A stretch of 64,000 nucleotides of DNA from Neurospora tetraspora (GCF_033439725.1 NW_026944388.1:3286001-3350000); one strand, 5' to 3'; counted from the stretch's first letter, positions 1 through 11,443 are shown. A program made the numbers and translations. Notes: generated from the letters alone by a model not told the origin.

Positions 1-817
1 GTGCTCGTCGTTCTCGGTGGCGGTGATGACAGCAACATCGGATCCGTTGACTTCGGCATTTCCAGGGAACAGGAGGTTCTCGGCGAAGTTTAGTCGGGCA
101 CCGGCGAAGAAGTCGGGCCTAGGGAACATGGGCGCATTTTCAGGGAGCACCTATAGTAGTCGACATGGTTAGTCTATACGAAGCAATACATAGGCCTTCT
201 CCCAATGCGCTGGTTGGCTCGCAGTGTTTTATTTCCCAATAGGGGTATGTTTAGGGGTATAAGGGTCCGCCGTAGAATGTTCGGTAACCCCGACGACGAA
301 ATGCGGTCATCAACATGGGCAAATGAGATGAGAGGGAATGCGTTCAAGCGACGCCCCGTATGAGACATCAGTTCCCCAACCCATCGCATCTACAGATATT
401 GTAGACATCCTTCCGGTTGTACATTGTGCTTCGTGAACCGGAAGTGGGGGCTGAACAAAGTTGGGGTTGTCCGGGGTTCCCCATCTTCCCCATCTTCCCC
501 CCTTTCCCCTTGACCCCGCGGAAAAGAAAATGAGACGGTTCGAGAATGGAAAACATCATCCATGGAAGCCAGCGGGATCGCATGAAGAAAAACAAAAAGA
601 CTCAGCCACCCACCTCATCGAATAGCTTGGAATGCCTGATTCCGGTAAAGTGCCATGCCTCTTCCCAGAAGGCGGCAACGTTGTCGACTGACCACTTGTA
701 GAGGGATGGATAATCGTTGAGCTGGAGGCCGTACTTGGAGTTCACATGCTCAAGGAACTTCCACATCTGCGTGGACTGGGGGTCCTGATGCCTCCAGAGC
801 TCGTTGGTGACGGCCAT
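1..817 (-). CDS. Acetoacetyl-CoA synthetase (acetoacetate-CoA ligase), N-terminal part, cut by window edge
   Basis: This is the 5' end of an ATP-dependent ligase that activates acetoacetate to acetoacetyl-CoA, a cytosolic route for ketone bodies and for acyl units in sterol or lipid synthesis. Two exons are visible: 817-614 and 150-1, joined in phase 0 across a 463-bp intron (donor GTGGGT, acceptor TATAG). They give 118 residues starting MAVTNELWRHQD. The stretch LYKWSVDNVAAFWEEAWHFTG and, after the splice, RPDFFAGARLNFAENLLFPG match the ACAS_N region of this family; the junction reads DEV as in animal AACS. The AMP-binding and catalytic core lies left of the window. An upstream in-frame Met at 889 is possible, but MAVTNE fits the family start better. 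The intron is long for this window, where most are 50-170 bp. Confidence 0.86.
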
Positions 818-1967
818 GGTGAAGGACTGAAGATGATTAAAAGATATATCTGGTAAAATAAAAGACGCGTGAAGCGAGAATGATGTCAATTTCCCAGGGA
901 CGCGTGGGGGAGGAGTGATGACGATCCAGGTTGTCGCGGGGAAACTTCCACACTTTGGTCCGGGGTAACGGGGACTTGGGACAGTTATCAGATTCGGAAT
1001 CTGGGGTTCGTCGATCTCAAAAGAGGCTTCAACTGTTGCTCCTCCACTTTGCGTTCAATGCCCAGACCGAGAGTGGGAGACGTGGGTGTGGTGGTCGACG
1101 TGTTGTGCGGTCAGGGTGTACGTGATCACGGAGGCTCCAGGGAGGGTTGAAGATGGGGAGCCGCTACGGGTTTACCGTTACGGGTAGTTTCGGGCTTGTG
1201 GGCTAGAGTGCTGGGTTCACAGACCATAGTAGCGCCGCAGTATGCTGGATCAATGCCGGGGCATGCTCGAGTGCCACATGCCGCCGGCGATGGCCACCGG
1301 AATTGCAGAATGCTACAGCTGGCTGGAAAGGCAGAAAGGGAAGAAAATTCGGTGCTTGAGTGGCTGAGATCGTCCTCCCTCCGCGCTCCGATGGGATGGC
1401 CCGAGGTTTGACATTGGGACCCGTCCAAAGCCGAGTCTGGGCAAAGCTACCTCTAGACATTGGAAACCGCTGCAGAGACTTTAATTCGCCAAGAGTTTCC
1501 TAAAAGAGGCTTTAGGGTTGTTGCCATTGTTCAACACTCTTTCGAGTTTGAAGAAACCGGCAATCTTCTTTGACTTGTGAAACCCGACTAGATGAGACCA
1601 GGTTGTTGAAGAATGTGTAACAACGGTTGGAGTTGTTGGATGAGGGTTGTGGTCTGTTGGAGAAAGTCGAGAAGGCCAAGTCGGAAACGCGGAGGCGGAG
1701 ACCTCTCCAGTCATCCCAGACAAAGAAGCCATGCCTTGCTTCCATCTCATCTTCTATCCCGTCAATTAATCAATTCAACATACGTACCTTGCATATTCTT
1801 AACTGTCGGCACCCGTGAAACTCCAGGTAAAAGCCGTCATCATGATTCATGTCTCACGTCTGATGGTCATCAAGAAGGCCTCAATCTCTCTCGTCTTGGC
1901 GGCAGCTGTCGGGGTCAGCCAATTGCCGGCGCAGAGTCCAAGTCACACGATTGATGGTGCTTCTAGC
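818..1967. other. Intergenic, upstream of the AACS gene
   Basis: Upstream region of the minus-strand synthetase gene. Several short open frames occur on both strands, but none has a recognisable protein, splice pattern or biased composition. It ends at the target-site duplication of the TIR element beginning at 1968. I see no gene here. Confidence 0.5.
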
Positions 1968-2303
1968 GGGGGTGCGTAACGGGCTTGTAAAAAGATACGT
2001 ACCACCACTTTTCAAGTGACAAAGTTCAAAGGTCGACTTCGAAACTTCAAACCCCCGCATCCCACCCTCCGTAACCCTATATAAAGCAAAACAGAGCAAA
2101 AAGCCCCCTTTTGGGCCAGCTGAGTTGCGTGGATGCGTTACCTTTTTTGCAGCGTGGATATTGCTCGAAATAGATTTGGATTGTTGGAAATGGAAGTATT
2201 TAGTTTGGCGGATTTTGATGAGAAATGCGGGCTAATGGTGTTAGAGGATGGAGGCGACTGGGGAGGCGGTACGTATCTTTCTACAAGCCCGTTACGCGAC
2301 ACC
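1968..2303. mobile_element. Small non-autonomous DNA transposon (MITE), possibly Mutator- or hAT-like
   Basis: A 336-bp segment is bounded by 36-bp terminal inverted repeats at 1968-2003 and 2268-2303. The repeats match without gaps at about 32 of 36 positions and share the core CGTAACGGGCTTGTA. Immediately outside lie direct repeats CTTCTAGC(G) at 1960-1968 and 2304-2312, a target-site duplication of 8 or 9 bp (the last G is ambiguous). That length fits hAT (8 bp) or Mutator-like (9 bp) transposition. The interior carries no transposase, so the element must have been moved in trans. The good match between repeats and the exact duplication suggest a fairly recent insertion. Confidence 0.75.
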
Positions 2304-4593
2304 CTTCTAGCGCGGCGCAAGCGTGCAAGTGTGCAGCGATAGCGCAGCGAGGACGGTTGCAATAAAAAGGCGGCTGCAAGTCTCATGCAGTCCCGTGTGC
2401 TGTAATGCAGCTCTGCATCACCGCATCTCACCACATCATCGCAATCAAACCGCTTGATCCCAGACCTTTGACCGCCAAACTACAAAAGAGAGAATCCAGC
2501 AACCTGCGACGACGGGAGCTGCGATTCCTGCGAAAGGCTAGCCATGTTTCCAGTTTCTCTTTGCCAAGCGTCCGAGGTATCCATATCTTGGTGGATAACG
2601 GCCATCAGGCCATGGGCGCATCAATGCAGCAGGGCTGTGGTTGACTGCTGGCACTAGACAGATCGATGATCGAGAGTAGGCGATGCCGAGCGGGAGAAAA
2701 ATTCGTTGAATTGGGCGTGTGGGAAATGGGGAGTAAAGATGTTTGCCGTTCGAAGAATACCTAGGGTTTCTTCCCTGAGATCCCTTTCATTTCATTTCCG
2801 AAGTGCTCGGTGGCAATGGTACACAACACCTCGAGACACTCAAGAGTCCCTTGCCTAGTCGGGACCAAAGCCGGCTGGTGATTGGCACATCCGCCAATGT
2901 GTCGCGCCTGGACAAGTCCATGTCAATGGTGCCTGCAGTGGTTCGAGGCGATCCCCATCCCAGGAACGCAACAGTATCGGAGTGTTCCCGAGTCCGAGAG
3001 CCGTTGGTGTCTCGTCTCAAGCCATAACGCCGGCTTTATACCCGGACTTTCTTGATAGTGTCGACTTCTATATCACAGTCTGCTTGAGTAGTAGCCAGTG
3101 AGCCAGGTAACAAAGAAACGCTTCAAGCAAGCGACACTTTATCAGCTTCAAGAAGCACGAGTCCGAGCAATTGATAAAAAGTCCCGTCATCGAGCACAAA
3201 GACCACCAACCGATCCCACCGATCCGGAGTGTTCGGGAGATACGGAGGAACTTGGTTGGATGCGCTAACAAATCCAGACAACCAGTACCAAAGTACACAC
3301 CTCACAAGGGAGCGGCCGCATGATCCAGGGGTATCACGGTACATGACTGGATAACGCGCTCGGTGCTGTGACAACAGCTGAAGTCCCCAATCGTGCTAGT
3401 GCTCGCCGTAGTAGTGTCCCCGTAGTGCCCTCTTGTCAGACTCGCAGTGACTGGCCAAATTAACGTGTGGCTGCGAAGCAACGGAAGCAACACCGCTCCG
3501 GGGTCAACAGCTCGCTGGCGGTGCCGCCTCATTGGCCGTCCGCCATCGGTTCCACAATTTCGGACGGCTGCGGTGGGAATGCGGTGGACTGTGGTGGACT
3601 TTCCGTTGTCGCCCGACTGTGGTGGGTTGTCTTTGAATCACTTGGTGGGCTGCTGTGAGCCTGTGCCCCTTTCCGCAATTCATTGAAATCTTCTGCTTCG
3701 TCCACTCTTTTCAGACAGCCGACGCCCCCGACTCTTCCCTCCTCGCCCTGTTCAATATCCAAAACCACCAGACGGCCGTTGACAAGACAGCCGTGACCTG
3801 TCCTGCACATCAACAAGGGGCGAGGGTGTAGCAGAGTTGTAAAGGGCGACACTCGACTGCGACGACAAGTGCGACGACCTTCCCCTCTCTTTTGGTTTCT
3901 TCCCGCCAACACCGCCTACCGCTACCGCTACCGCCCAAGAGGTTCCATCGCGACCGCCGTTTTGTCTCCAAAACAATCGCTCGATCCGATTTTCGACCTC
4001 GTCGCCGCCTTGTACGTTGCTCTCGGAGGCTGTTGTACTTGTACACACGTCTTGGATGATAGGGCAGGTGAGTGTTCCGAATACTGCTTTCCATCTTCCT
4101 TGTCTCCCTTCCCCTCGCGAGCCAAGGTGATGGATAGGTGTTGCACCCGGGCGGTGAATGGACGGGAATGGCTGGAAGCTGCTACTGCTGTACACCCGCA
4201 AGAGCATCTTGGTATCTGGGAGCCGCCACCACATGCAAGGAGCTCGATTGGACCTGCATTGGCAGCGCTGTGCAATTGCCTGCGTCTCGTCATTTGACAT
4301 GGCCCTCGGATGTTTGGCATGCGAAAGCAGCATATCAGCATCCCAGTTGCTTCGTTGTTAGCAGAAACTCCATCATTCCCAAATTGTTGCGATAACTCGT
4401 CTTCTCCCTTGGCTTCGCTCGCGGCCCGTCTCACTATCAAGTAATCCTTCTAGGCCACCTTGCTGATATCTCTCTACTACAGTATCTGTTGGAGTTAGCA
4501 TTTGCGCATCGCTCTACCTCCTACACGTCGTAAAAGCGGCGGACATCTGCTTGCATCCAACCACCTAGTTGCGCCCTCACTTGCGCCCTAGAC
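2304..4593. other. Long upstream region of LCB2 with a candidate 5' UTR intron
   Basis: About 2.3 kb with no convincing gene; overlapping open frames of 70-190 codons on both strands share no recognisable motif. Near the LCB2 start there is a good intron signature: donor GTGAGT at 4068 and acceptor CTACTACAG ending at 4482, preceded by a GCTGAT branch-point-like site about 18 bases upstream. If used, it would remove about 415 bases from the LCB2 leader. Transcript data would be needed to confirm it. Confidence 0.4.
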
Positions 4594-6582
4594 ATGCCCC
4601 GAAGGATTACCAACCCCTTTTCCTCCTCCTCTTCCTCCAATATGCCGAACCCTGACAGGGCCGCTGAGCGGAGGCCGTCTCTGTCCAAAGCCACCCGCAT
4701 CGCCCAGTTCTTCTCTTCGCCCAAGAACAAGGATCAGCTCTCGGAAAAGCAGGCCCTCCAGGCCATGCAACAGAACCAGGGCTCCGGTACCGCGACGGGC
4801 ATTTTGTCGCTGCCCTCCATTTCGCTCTCCGAGGACCTCAACCACCATGAGTCCACCACTCTTTTCCAGCCCCCCTCCCTCGAGGAGACCCTCAAGCGCC
4901 AACGCGCCGAGGCCCAGTTCGGTCCCTTGAACAGCCAGAGCCACCGCTACATCAGCACACACGATGGCAGCACTCTCGAGCCTCCCGTCGAAGACGAGCC
5001 CCCATACTATTACGTCCTGACTACTTATCTCAGCTACCTTATCCTAATCTTCTTCGGTCACGCCCGCGACTTTTTCGGCAAGAGATTCGGAGACCAGAGC
5101 CACTACAAGGCACTCCGGGCGCAGAACGGCTACGCACCCCTGAACGACGATTTCGACAACTTCTACGTTCGTAGACTCAAGATGCGCATCGACGACTGCT
5201 TCGCCAGACCCACCACTGGCGTCCCTGGCCGCTACATCACTCTCCTTGACCGCAAGTCTGATGACTTCAATCGCAACTACCAGTACACCGGTACCTGCAC
5301 CGAGACCCTGAACATGAGCTCGTACAACTATCTTGGCTTCGCCCAGTCCGTTGGCCCTTGCGCCGATGCCGTCGAGGAGTGCGTTCGCAAGTACGGCCTC
5401 AGCGGCTGCAGCCCTCGCGCGGATGCTGGTACTTCTGATCTCGCTCTCGAGGTTGAAAGCGAAATCGCAAAGTTCGTTGGCAAGCCCGCTGCCATGGTTT
5501 TCTCGATGGGCTTTGTCACCAACGCTGGTTCCTTCCCTGCGCTCGTCTCCAAGGGTGATCTCCTTATTTCTGATGAGCTCAACCACGCCTCTATTCGTAT
5601 CGGTGCCCGTCTTTCTGGAGCTGTTATCAGGTCGTTCAAGCACAACAATATGGAGGATCTCGAGAAGCTGCTTCGTGAGGCTATTGCTCAGGGTCAGCCC
5701 CGCACTCACCGCCCTTGGAAGAAGATCCTTGTCGCTATCGAAGGTCTCTACTCGATGGAGGGAACCATGTGCGATCTGCCCGGTATTTTGGCTCTCAAGA
5801 AGAAGTACAAGTTCTTCCTCTATATCGATGAGGCTCACAGTATCGGTGCTGTTGGCGCCAACGGCCGTGGTGTCTGCGATTACTTCAATGTTGATCCTGC
5901 TGAAGTCGACATTCTCATGGGAACTCTGACCAAGTCTTTCGGTGCTAATGGCGGTTACGTTGCGGCCGAGAAGCACATCATCGATAAGCTCAAGGCTACC
6001 AATGCCGCTACCCTCCTTGGTGAATCGCCTGCTCCTGCTGTCCTGATGCAGATTCTCGCTTCGCTCAAGATCATTGAGGGCGAGCTTGTTCCCGGTCAAG
6101 GCGAGGAGCGTCTTCAGCGCATTGCCTTCAACTCTCGCTATCTCCGTCTCGGTCTCAAGCGTCTTGGCTTCATTGTTTACGGCCACGATGACTCCCCTAT
6201 TATTCCCGTCATGCTTTACAACCCTGGCAAGATTTCTGCTTTCAGTCATGAAATGCTGAAGCGCAAGATCTCGGTCGTCGTCGTTGGATATCCCGCTACA
6301 CCTCTCATCAGCTCTCGTGCCCGCTTTTGCGTATCTGCTGCACACAACAAGGACGATCTTGATCGCCTCCTTGCTGCCTGCGACGAAGTGGGTGATATCC
6401 TCCAGATCAAGTTCTCTACCGGTGTCGCGGGAGGTCTGGAGCCTTTGCCTGCAGGTGTTACCCACGAGATGGAGAAGGAGTACATCAAGGCTAAGGGCCA
6501 GGCTCTCATCAAGCCACCTAGGTGGAAGCTGGAGGACGTCATTGCACGTGGTGTTGAGGACGCTAAGCGGCCACTGAGGTAA
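4594..6582 (+). CDS. LCB2: Serine palmitoyltransferase subunit 2
   Basis: Catalytic subunit of serine palmitoyltransferase. It condenses L-serine with palmitoyl-CoA to 3-ketosphinganine, the first committed step of sphingolipid synthesis, as an ER-membrane complex with LCB1. The gene is one uninterrupted exon of 662 codons. A variable serine-rich N-terminus is followed by a hydrophobic segment at about residues 137-153 and then an alpha-oxoamine synthase fold. Family motifs visible include SSYNYLGFAQS, SPRADAGTSDLALEVE, DELNHASIRIGARLSG and YIDEAHSIGAVGANGRG. The PLP-binding lysine is K447 in GTLTKSFGANGGY. A second in-frame Met lies at 4642, but the first ATG (MPRRITNPF) gives the usual length. 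All key catalytic elements look intact. The next gene, also on the plus strand, starts about 1.06 kb downstream. Confidence 0.97.
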   Translation: MPRRITNPFSSSSSSNMPNPDRAAERRPSLSKATRIAQFFSSPKNKDQLSEKQALQAMQQNQGSGTATGILSLPSISLSEDLNHHESTTLFQPPSLEETLKRQRAEAQFGPLNSQSHRYISTHDGSTLEPPVEDEPPYYYVLTTYLSYLILIFFGHARDFFGKRFGDQSHYKALRAQNGYAPLNDDFDNFYVRRLKMRIDDCFARPTTGVPGRYITLLDRKSDDFNRNYQYTGTCTETLNMSSYNYLGFAQSVGPCADAVEECVRKYGLSGCSPRADAGTSDLALEVESEIAKFVGKPAAMVFSMGFVTNAGSFPALVSKGDLLISDELNHASIRIGARLSGAVIRSFKHNNMEDLEKLLREAIAQGQPRTHRPWKKILVAIEGLYSMEGTMCDLPGILALKKKYKFFLYIDEAHSIGAVGANGRGVCDYFNVDPAEVDILMGTLTKSFGANGGYVAAEKHIIDKLKATNAATLLGESPAPAVLMQILASLKIIEGELVPGQGEERLQRIAFNSRYLRLGLKRLGFIVYGHDDSPIIPVMLYNPGKISAFSHEMLKRKISVVVVGYPATPLISSRARFCVSAAHNKDDLDRLLAACDEVGDILQIKFSTGVAGGLEPLPAGVTHEMEKEYIKAKGQALIKPPRWKLEDVIARGVEDAKRPLR

Positions 6583-7644
6583 AGCGCTCGTTTGGACGAT
6601 CGTGTGTGGCGCCTGATACTCATTTGAGAAGACCGGTGCCGTTGTATATATAGTACTAGGCGGCTAGGCTACATTAACCATGTGCCTCCTCCTGGGAATC
6701 TTCTTTGCCCTTTGGGCTGCATGAGGATGTCGATTGACATCTCTCTTTTCTTTTCTGCTAATGGCAGGATTTTCATGGGGTTTAATGAAGACATGCCAGG
6801 GATGGGCCTAATGTTTAAAACTTTGAAGAGGAAGCAACGGGACGGGAAAGCCTGGGAAGACAAGCCGAATGAGCAAGGCATGTTGCAAAGGTTGCTCGTT
6901 TAATATGACATTGGCATTGGAGTTGGGGTTGGTTAGGGCAATCAACTGTACGAAAATAAATGTGGACGAGGGGGCTTTAATGACGCGCAAAGCAATAGAC
7001 CACTCTCAAGGAGAGAACACTCCAATGTAAAAACATATAACAATGAATCATTACATATCGTAGCTCAATGCTACATATATCTCTAGTCTGGGTGTTACTG
7101 GTGATTTGGGGGCCGTTGTGGTGAATGGTACAGACCACTTTATCCTCAAAATACCCCGCTTAAACACGTGAACCCGCGCTCATCACCACTTTTTCGTCAT
7201 GGTACGACGCGAGCTTCATTCATCAGCGCGTCGCATTTCCGATTGACTTCGGACTTCGGATGAACTGTGCAGCTTTTTTAGGCAGGAATCGGGATACTGC
7301 ACGTGGGACTGTGTCTTGCAGTATTTTGCCTCAAACCTCGAAGCGCTTGCTCTCCAAATCGCCTCGCTCGACTCCTCCACCTCGTCCACTATCCTCAACC
7401 TTGCTGCCAAACGACTTTGCCTAGTCGACGATTGTCAATCGAGCTCGCCGATTCAAATCGATAGATAAAACATCAAAGGTCATCTTCGATTCAGAATTCA
7501 CTCAGGTTCGCAACCTTGCCGATTTTTTTTATTTTATTTTTCAGTTTTAGAACGGGTCCTCTTCCGTTTGCTTCCTGCGCCTTGACCTCCGCATCGCTTT
7601 TATCCCAACCGTCAAAACCAACGGCTAGAACCAGAACCGCAACC
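6583..7644. other. Intergenic between LCB2 and the DUF4211 gene
   Basis: Holds the LCB2 3' end and the promoter/leader of the next gene. A run of T-rich sequence ending in CAG around 7523-7544 looks like an intron acceptor and may mark a leader intron, but no unique donor can be chosen. No open frame here resembles a protein. Confidence 0.4.
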
Positions 7645-10072
7645 ATGCCACCAGGAAAGAAGACAAAAAAGCCGAAACAACAAACCTTGGAGGCTGCTTT
7701 AGGTGAGTTAATCATCAACTGAATTCTACCCCTCCGAACCATTCACACCCCATCATTCTTCCCTCACTCGCACTTTTCTCACTCGCAACGGATTTGACCA
7801 ACCTCATTTATCTCAATCTAACAAAAACTCCCAAGGCCAACCAAGAGTCAAACCGCCCACGATCAAGAAAATATCTACCCGCAGCAGTGGGAAAGTAAAA
7901 AAACCAGAAGATTCAGCGTCAGCGGCTGGCAGCTCCCCAGCCGCACCAACCACCACGGCCACAACGATGACACCCACGCCGACACGACAGCGACAACGGG
8001 AGGACATATCCCCCGACCGGCAACTCCCCGCCTCCTCAGCGGTTTTCATACCCAAAATCTCCACGGCCGAGGCCAAGAAGCGTACGATTGTCATCGACGA
8101 CTCCGACTCGGCTTCCGAGGCGGAGGAGTATGGTGGAGCCGCGTTTGAGTATGATGACTTGCCTGTGTTTTCTTCGCAGGCTGTGGTGACGGTAACTCAT
8201 AACCCCCGCGCTACTGGTGGCTCTGCTTCTGGTGCTCAGAAAGCTCAGAAGGAGGTTATTGTGCTGGATGAGGAGGATGAAGAGGATGGCATGCCGTTGT
8301 TGACTCAGCGTACTAGAGGTGTGAAGAGGCAGATAACGGTTTTGACGGATGGTGAGGAGGATGGGGATGGAGATGGGGATGAGGGGAAGATTGAGGGGAA
8401 TGGCAAGGGAAAGAATGCAGATGAGGAAGATGATGACTCGGACTCTGACAGAATTTTGTCGTCGGCGGTTAGGAGAAGGACGACGAGACGCGGTGGAGAG
8501 AAGTTGGAGTCGAGCCCGGCTAAGAAGCGACGGCTGATTAGGAAGGGAAATCCATCTTCGGCGAGCTCGGCTAAGGGGGAAGAGGAGTCTGATACATCTG
8601 AGGCAAAGAAAGATGAGGAGAAGGATGAGGAGGATAAGAAGCCTCGTCGTTTGGGCAAGGGCAGACAAAAGGCCGCTACCGGTACAGGCCCTGGCTCATC
8701 TGCTGCTACATCGTCGACGGAATCACAACCCGTTAGAGCCAAACGTCGTGCCAAAAAGCCCATGACGGAGAAGGAGAAGGCGAGAGAGCTGCTGAGGCGC
8801 AAACGGGCGGGCGAGCCTATCGACGACTTGGAGAATGAGGAGGAAGATGAGGAATCGGAAGTCGAGCTGCCTAAGAGGGGCTACTACGACACGGATTCTG
8901 ATAATCCCGCTCTTTCAGAGTTCGAAGATGAGGAAACGGACGAGGAAGAGGCCGTCAAGGGGGGGAAGGAAAATAAAGGGAAGGGAAAGAAGGAGACGAA
9001 GGATAAGAAGACCAACAAAAAAGACAAGAAGGGCAAGAAGCGAAGAGAGATCTCTCCCGACTCGGAGGATACCGGAGACAACGACGAACGAAAGGGCAAC
9101 GCGGGTGGTTCCTACGAGGACGAAGAGATGCAGGATTTCATCTCTGAAGACGACTCCGACGCCCCCATCGGCGCGCCTGATGAGGTTGGTATCCCGCTTG
9201 AGTTCACCAGACACGCGCATAAGCCGCTCAAGGAACACTTCCGTGACGTCGTCGAGTGGCTGGTCCATTACAAAGTCCACCTCAACTTCCCGGAGAAGAC
9301 TGCCGGGCTGTACAGACTCGGCTGGAGGAAGCTCGATGACGAGGTCCGTGGCTTGGCCCAGAGCAAGTTCGCTTCGTCAGCGTGGAAGACGGACTTTTAC
9401 ATGGCGTTGAGGGCCCGACCTTATTACACTAGTGGTGAGACGCATGAGCAGAGTCTCTTTTCCAGTAACTGCGCGGCGTGCGGAAGGAGTGGACATCCTG
9501 CCAAGTAAGCTTCTTCCTTTTCCCTCCAATATCCTACTCGAAACTAACTAACCTCCCCACCCCCCAGATTCGAAATCACCTTCTCCGGTTCCCCCTACTA
9601 CAAAGATTTCTCCCATCCCAAATTCCTCGAACCCGTCCCCGGCAACACCTCCCCCTCTCCATCCCCTGACGACGAAGGTGACGACCCCGACGAGTACGAC
9701 GCCGACGGCAACACCATCCCCGCCGCCTCTCGAACATGGAAGATTGGCTCCGTGTGCCACTCCAACGCCGAGACGGCGCACAACCTGCTGCACTGGCAGT
9801 ACGCCTTGCTCGACTGGGTCGACACCCGTCTATCGGAAGACGGACACCTGGCCGCTGCTGCTGCTATCGCCAAGAAGCGGGAAGGTGAAACCAAGGAGCA
9901 GCGTAAGAAGAGAACAACAAAAAAGAAGTACAAGCTAGTCGCTAAAGTTGTGGAGGAGTGGGAGGCGAATGGCACGGTTAAGGCGCTGTTTAGGGAGTTT
10001 AAGAATATGTTGGAGGGGGCGAGGAATAAGAGCACTGCGGGCCCGAGGGCGCAGAAGGGGTGGGCGAGGTGA
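7645..10072 (+). CDS. DUF4211-domain protein with a long acidic/basic disordered N-terminus
   Basis: Three exons, 7645-7702, 7836-9504 and 9568-10072, give 743 residues. Both introns have clean borders (GTGAGT...AAG and GTAAGC...CCCCCAG) and preserve frame. The start MPPGKKTKKPKQQTLEAALG carries a lysine-rich basic patch like a nuclear-localisation signal. Residues about 60-450 are low-complexity: runs of D/E, K/R clusters and S/P stretches, typical of a disordered nuclear protein. The ordered C-terminal part, about 450-665, matches the fungal DUF4211 domain, including DFISEDDSDAPIGA, PLKEHFRDVVEWLVHYKVH, paired cysteines in FSSNCAACGRSGHPAK and CHSNAETAHNLLHWQYALLDW. The cysteines hint at a metal site, which is inference. 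The biochemical role of this family is not established; a chromatin- or nucleic-acid-related role would be a guess from composition alone. Confidence 0.9.
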
Positions 10073-10493
10073 GCATACTCATGAGGTTTGTGGATGTGGT
10101 TTGTGGATGTGGTTTGTGGATGTGAGACATGGGGAGACAGGTTGGAGGGAGGAGCGAATCGCTTTGCATGTTGACTTCGTTGCTTGCCTCGAAGGAAGTG
10201 GCTCTTTATCTTACAAGTATAGAAGAGGAAGGAGCAGAGGCCTCTGTGGTGGTAAAAGTAGCAAGTGACAGTCTTGCTTAATATGCGGCCGAGTTTCTTA
10301 TTGCTTTATACCAAAGGAGTCTGGGAGAGAACTACATTTTCTTAGCCTGTTTGGCTGCCGAACTTTTAAAGACAGTATCTAGTCAGTCTCTGACTAAACA
10401 ACCTGCAATAGAATGAACTCGGTCTCTTTACCCATCACTCCCGCCGTTCTCATCCCCATCAACTCCCTCACATCCCTACTCTTATTCCCTTCT
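10073..10493. other. Convergent intergenic spacer
   Basis: The gap lies between the 3' ends of the plus-strand DUF4211 gene and the minus-strand GH131 gene. It contains the tandem repeat at 10086-10124 and otherwise only presumed 3' UTR and polyadenylation sequence. No gene is seen. Confidence 0.5.
10086..10124. repeat. Minisatellite, three copies of a 13-bp unit
   Basis: Three exact head-to-tail copies of GTTTGTGGATGTG begin 14 bases after the stop codon of the DUF4211 gene, so they lie in its 3' UTR. Confidence 0.9.
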
Positions 10494-11443
10494 TCAAGGA
10501 CCACCAATAGCAGTAGTGATCGGACCAGTCTCAATGTACACGCCAGAAAAGTAGAAGTCCTCTGTAGTATCACTATACCCGTTCCTCGGCAGCTCCAGGA
10601 CGCCCAAGTGCCAGTCCGCGCCGTTAGACGAAGTCGAAACCGAGACAGGAGCGACGACCTGCTTCAGAGGCTCGCCACCCTCGGAGTGCCACAAACCGAC
10701 CTTGTTGGCGCTGAAGTCCTGTATAGTATCGTGGCAAATCAGTTACCCTATCCTCCACATGTATGACTTTCCGTTCAACCCAACACGGACAAACAAAAAT
10801 CAGGAAAACCAGAAAAAAGCCAGCCGCCGAGAGAAGAGAAAGAACAAAAAAAAAAAAAAAAAGACTTACAATCTCATAAGCAACATTATGCCAAACCCCC
10901 GCCCTCCACTCCGTCTTCCACCCACTCCTCTGACTATTCGTCATCCACTGCAAATTGACATTCCCCGTCCCCCCGGACTCCCCCGAGATCCATCCACTCT
11001 TCAACTCGGTAAAGTGATTCTCAAAGAAACAAATCTGATGTTCCCTATTCACGCTCGGCGGGTTTTTATCACTCCTCATCATAATCGAAAAATGATAAAA
11101 CACTTTGCCCTTGTTGATGGTGGCTTCCTTGGTCTGCGGGATGAGTTCTATGCGGCGCATGTTCTGCCCGTTCCAGTACGCCGTTGAATCGAGCGTGAAC
11201 CGGGCGCCCTGGCGGGAGCGCGTGTCGTTGGGGTTTTTGAAGGTCTCGGAGAGGGAAATATACTTGTCGACGGGCGAGGAGCCGTGGATGTAGTACTGGT
11301 AGGGCCCGACTTGGTTTGACCAGGACCATTTGTTGAGGTCGGCGGCGGAGGTGAAGTCGTTGAAGCGGCCGTCCCAGAGGAGGGTGGCTTGGGTAAAAGG
11401 GGAGGCTGACGAGAGCGGCGGCTAGGAGGGTTGTTGTTTTCAT
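10494..11443 (-). CDS. GH131 family beta-glucanase, secreted; apparent frameshift after the signal peptide
   Basis: GH131 enzymes are fungal beta-glucanases; characterised members cut beta-1,3/1,6- and beta-1,4-glucans. The catalytic domain is read in two exons, about 11400-10870 and 10718-10494, joined in phase 0 across a 151-bp intron (GTAAGT...TATACAG). Recognisable stretches are TLLWDGRFNDFTSAADLNKW, WSNQVGPYQYYIHG, NMRRIELIPQTKE, VFYHFSIMMRSDKNPP and EDFYFSGVYIETGP. The only plausible start, ATG at 11443 with signal-peptide-like MKTTTLLAAALVSL, lies one frame away. The join falls near 11400-11410, equivalent to one extra or two missing bases, and the catalytic frame has no Met upstream before a stop. 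The gene may be a young pseudogene, or the sequence may hold an indel error; an unseen upstream exon splicing at the TCAG near 11407 is less likely. It lies beside a sugar transporter on the same strand. Confidence 0.85.

Noticed and set aside
3752-4440. Overlapping open frames of 140-190 codons upstream of LCB2
   Set aside because: Both strands are open at once with no recognisable motif; the region fits a promoter and leader better.
5044-6465. 473-codon open frame on the minus strand
   Set aside because: It lies wholly inside LCB2 in antisense, reflecting codon bias; its translation has no recognisable motif.
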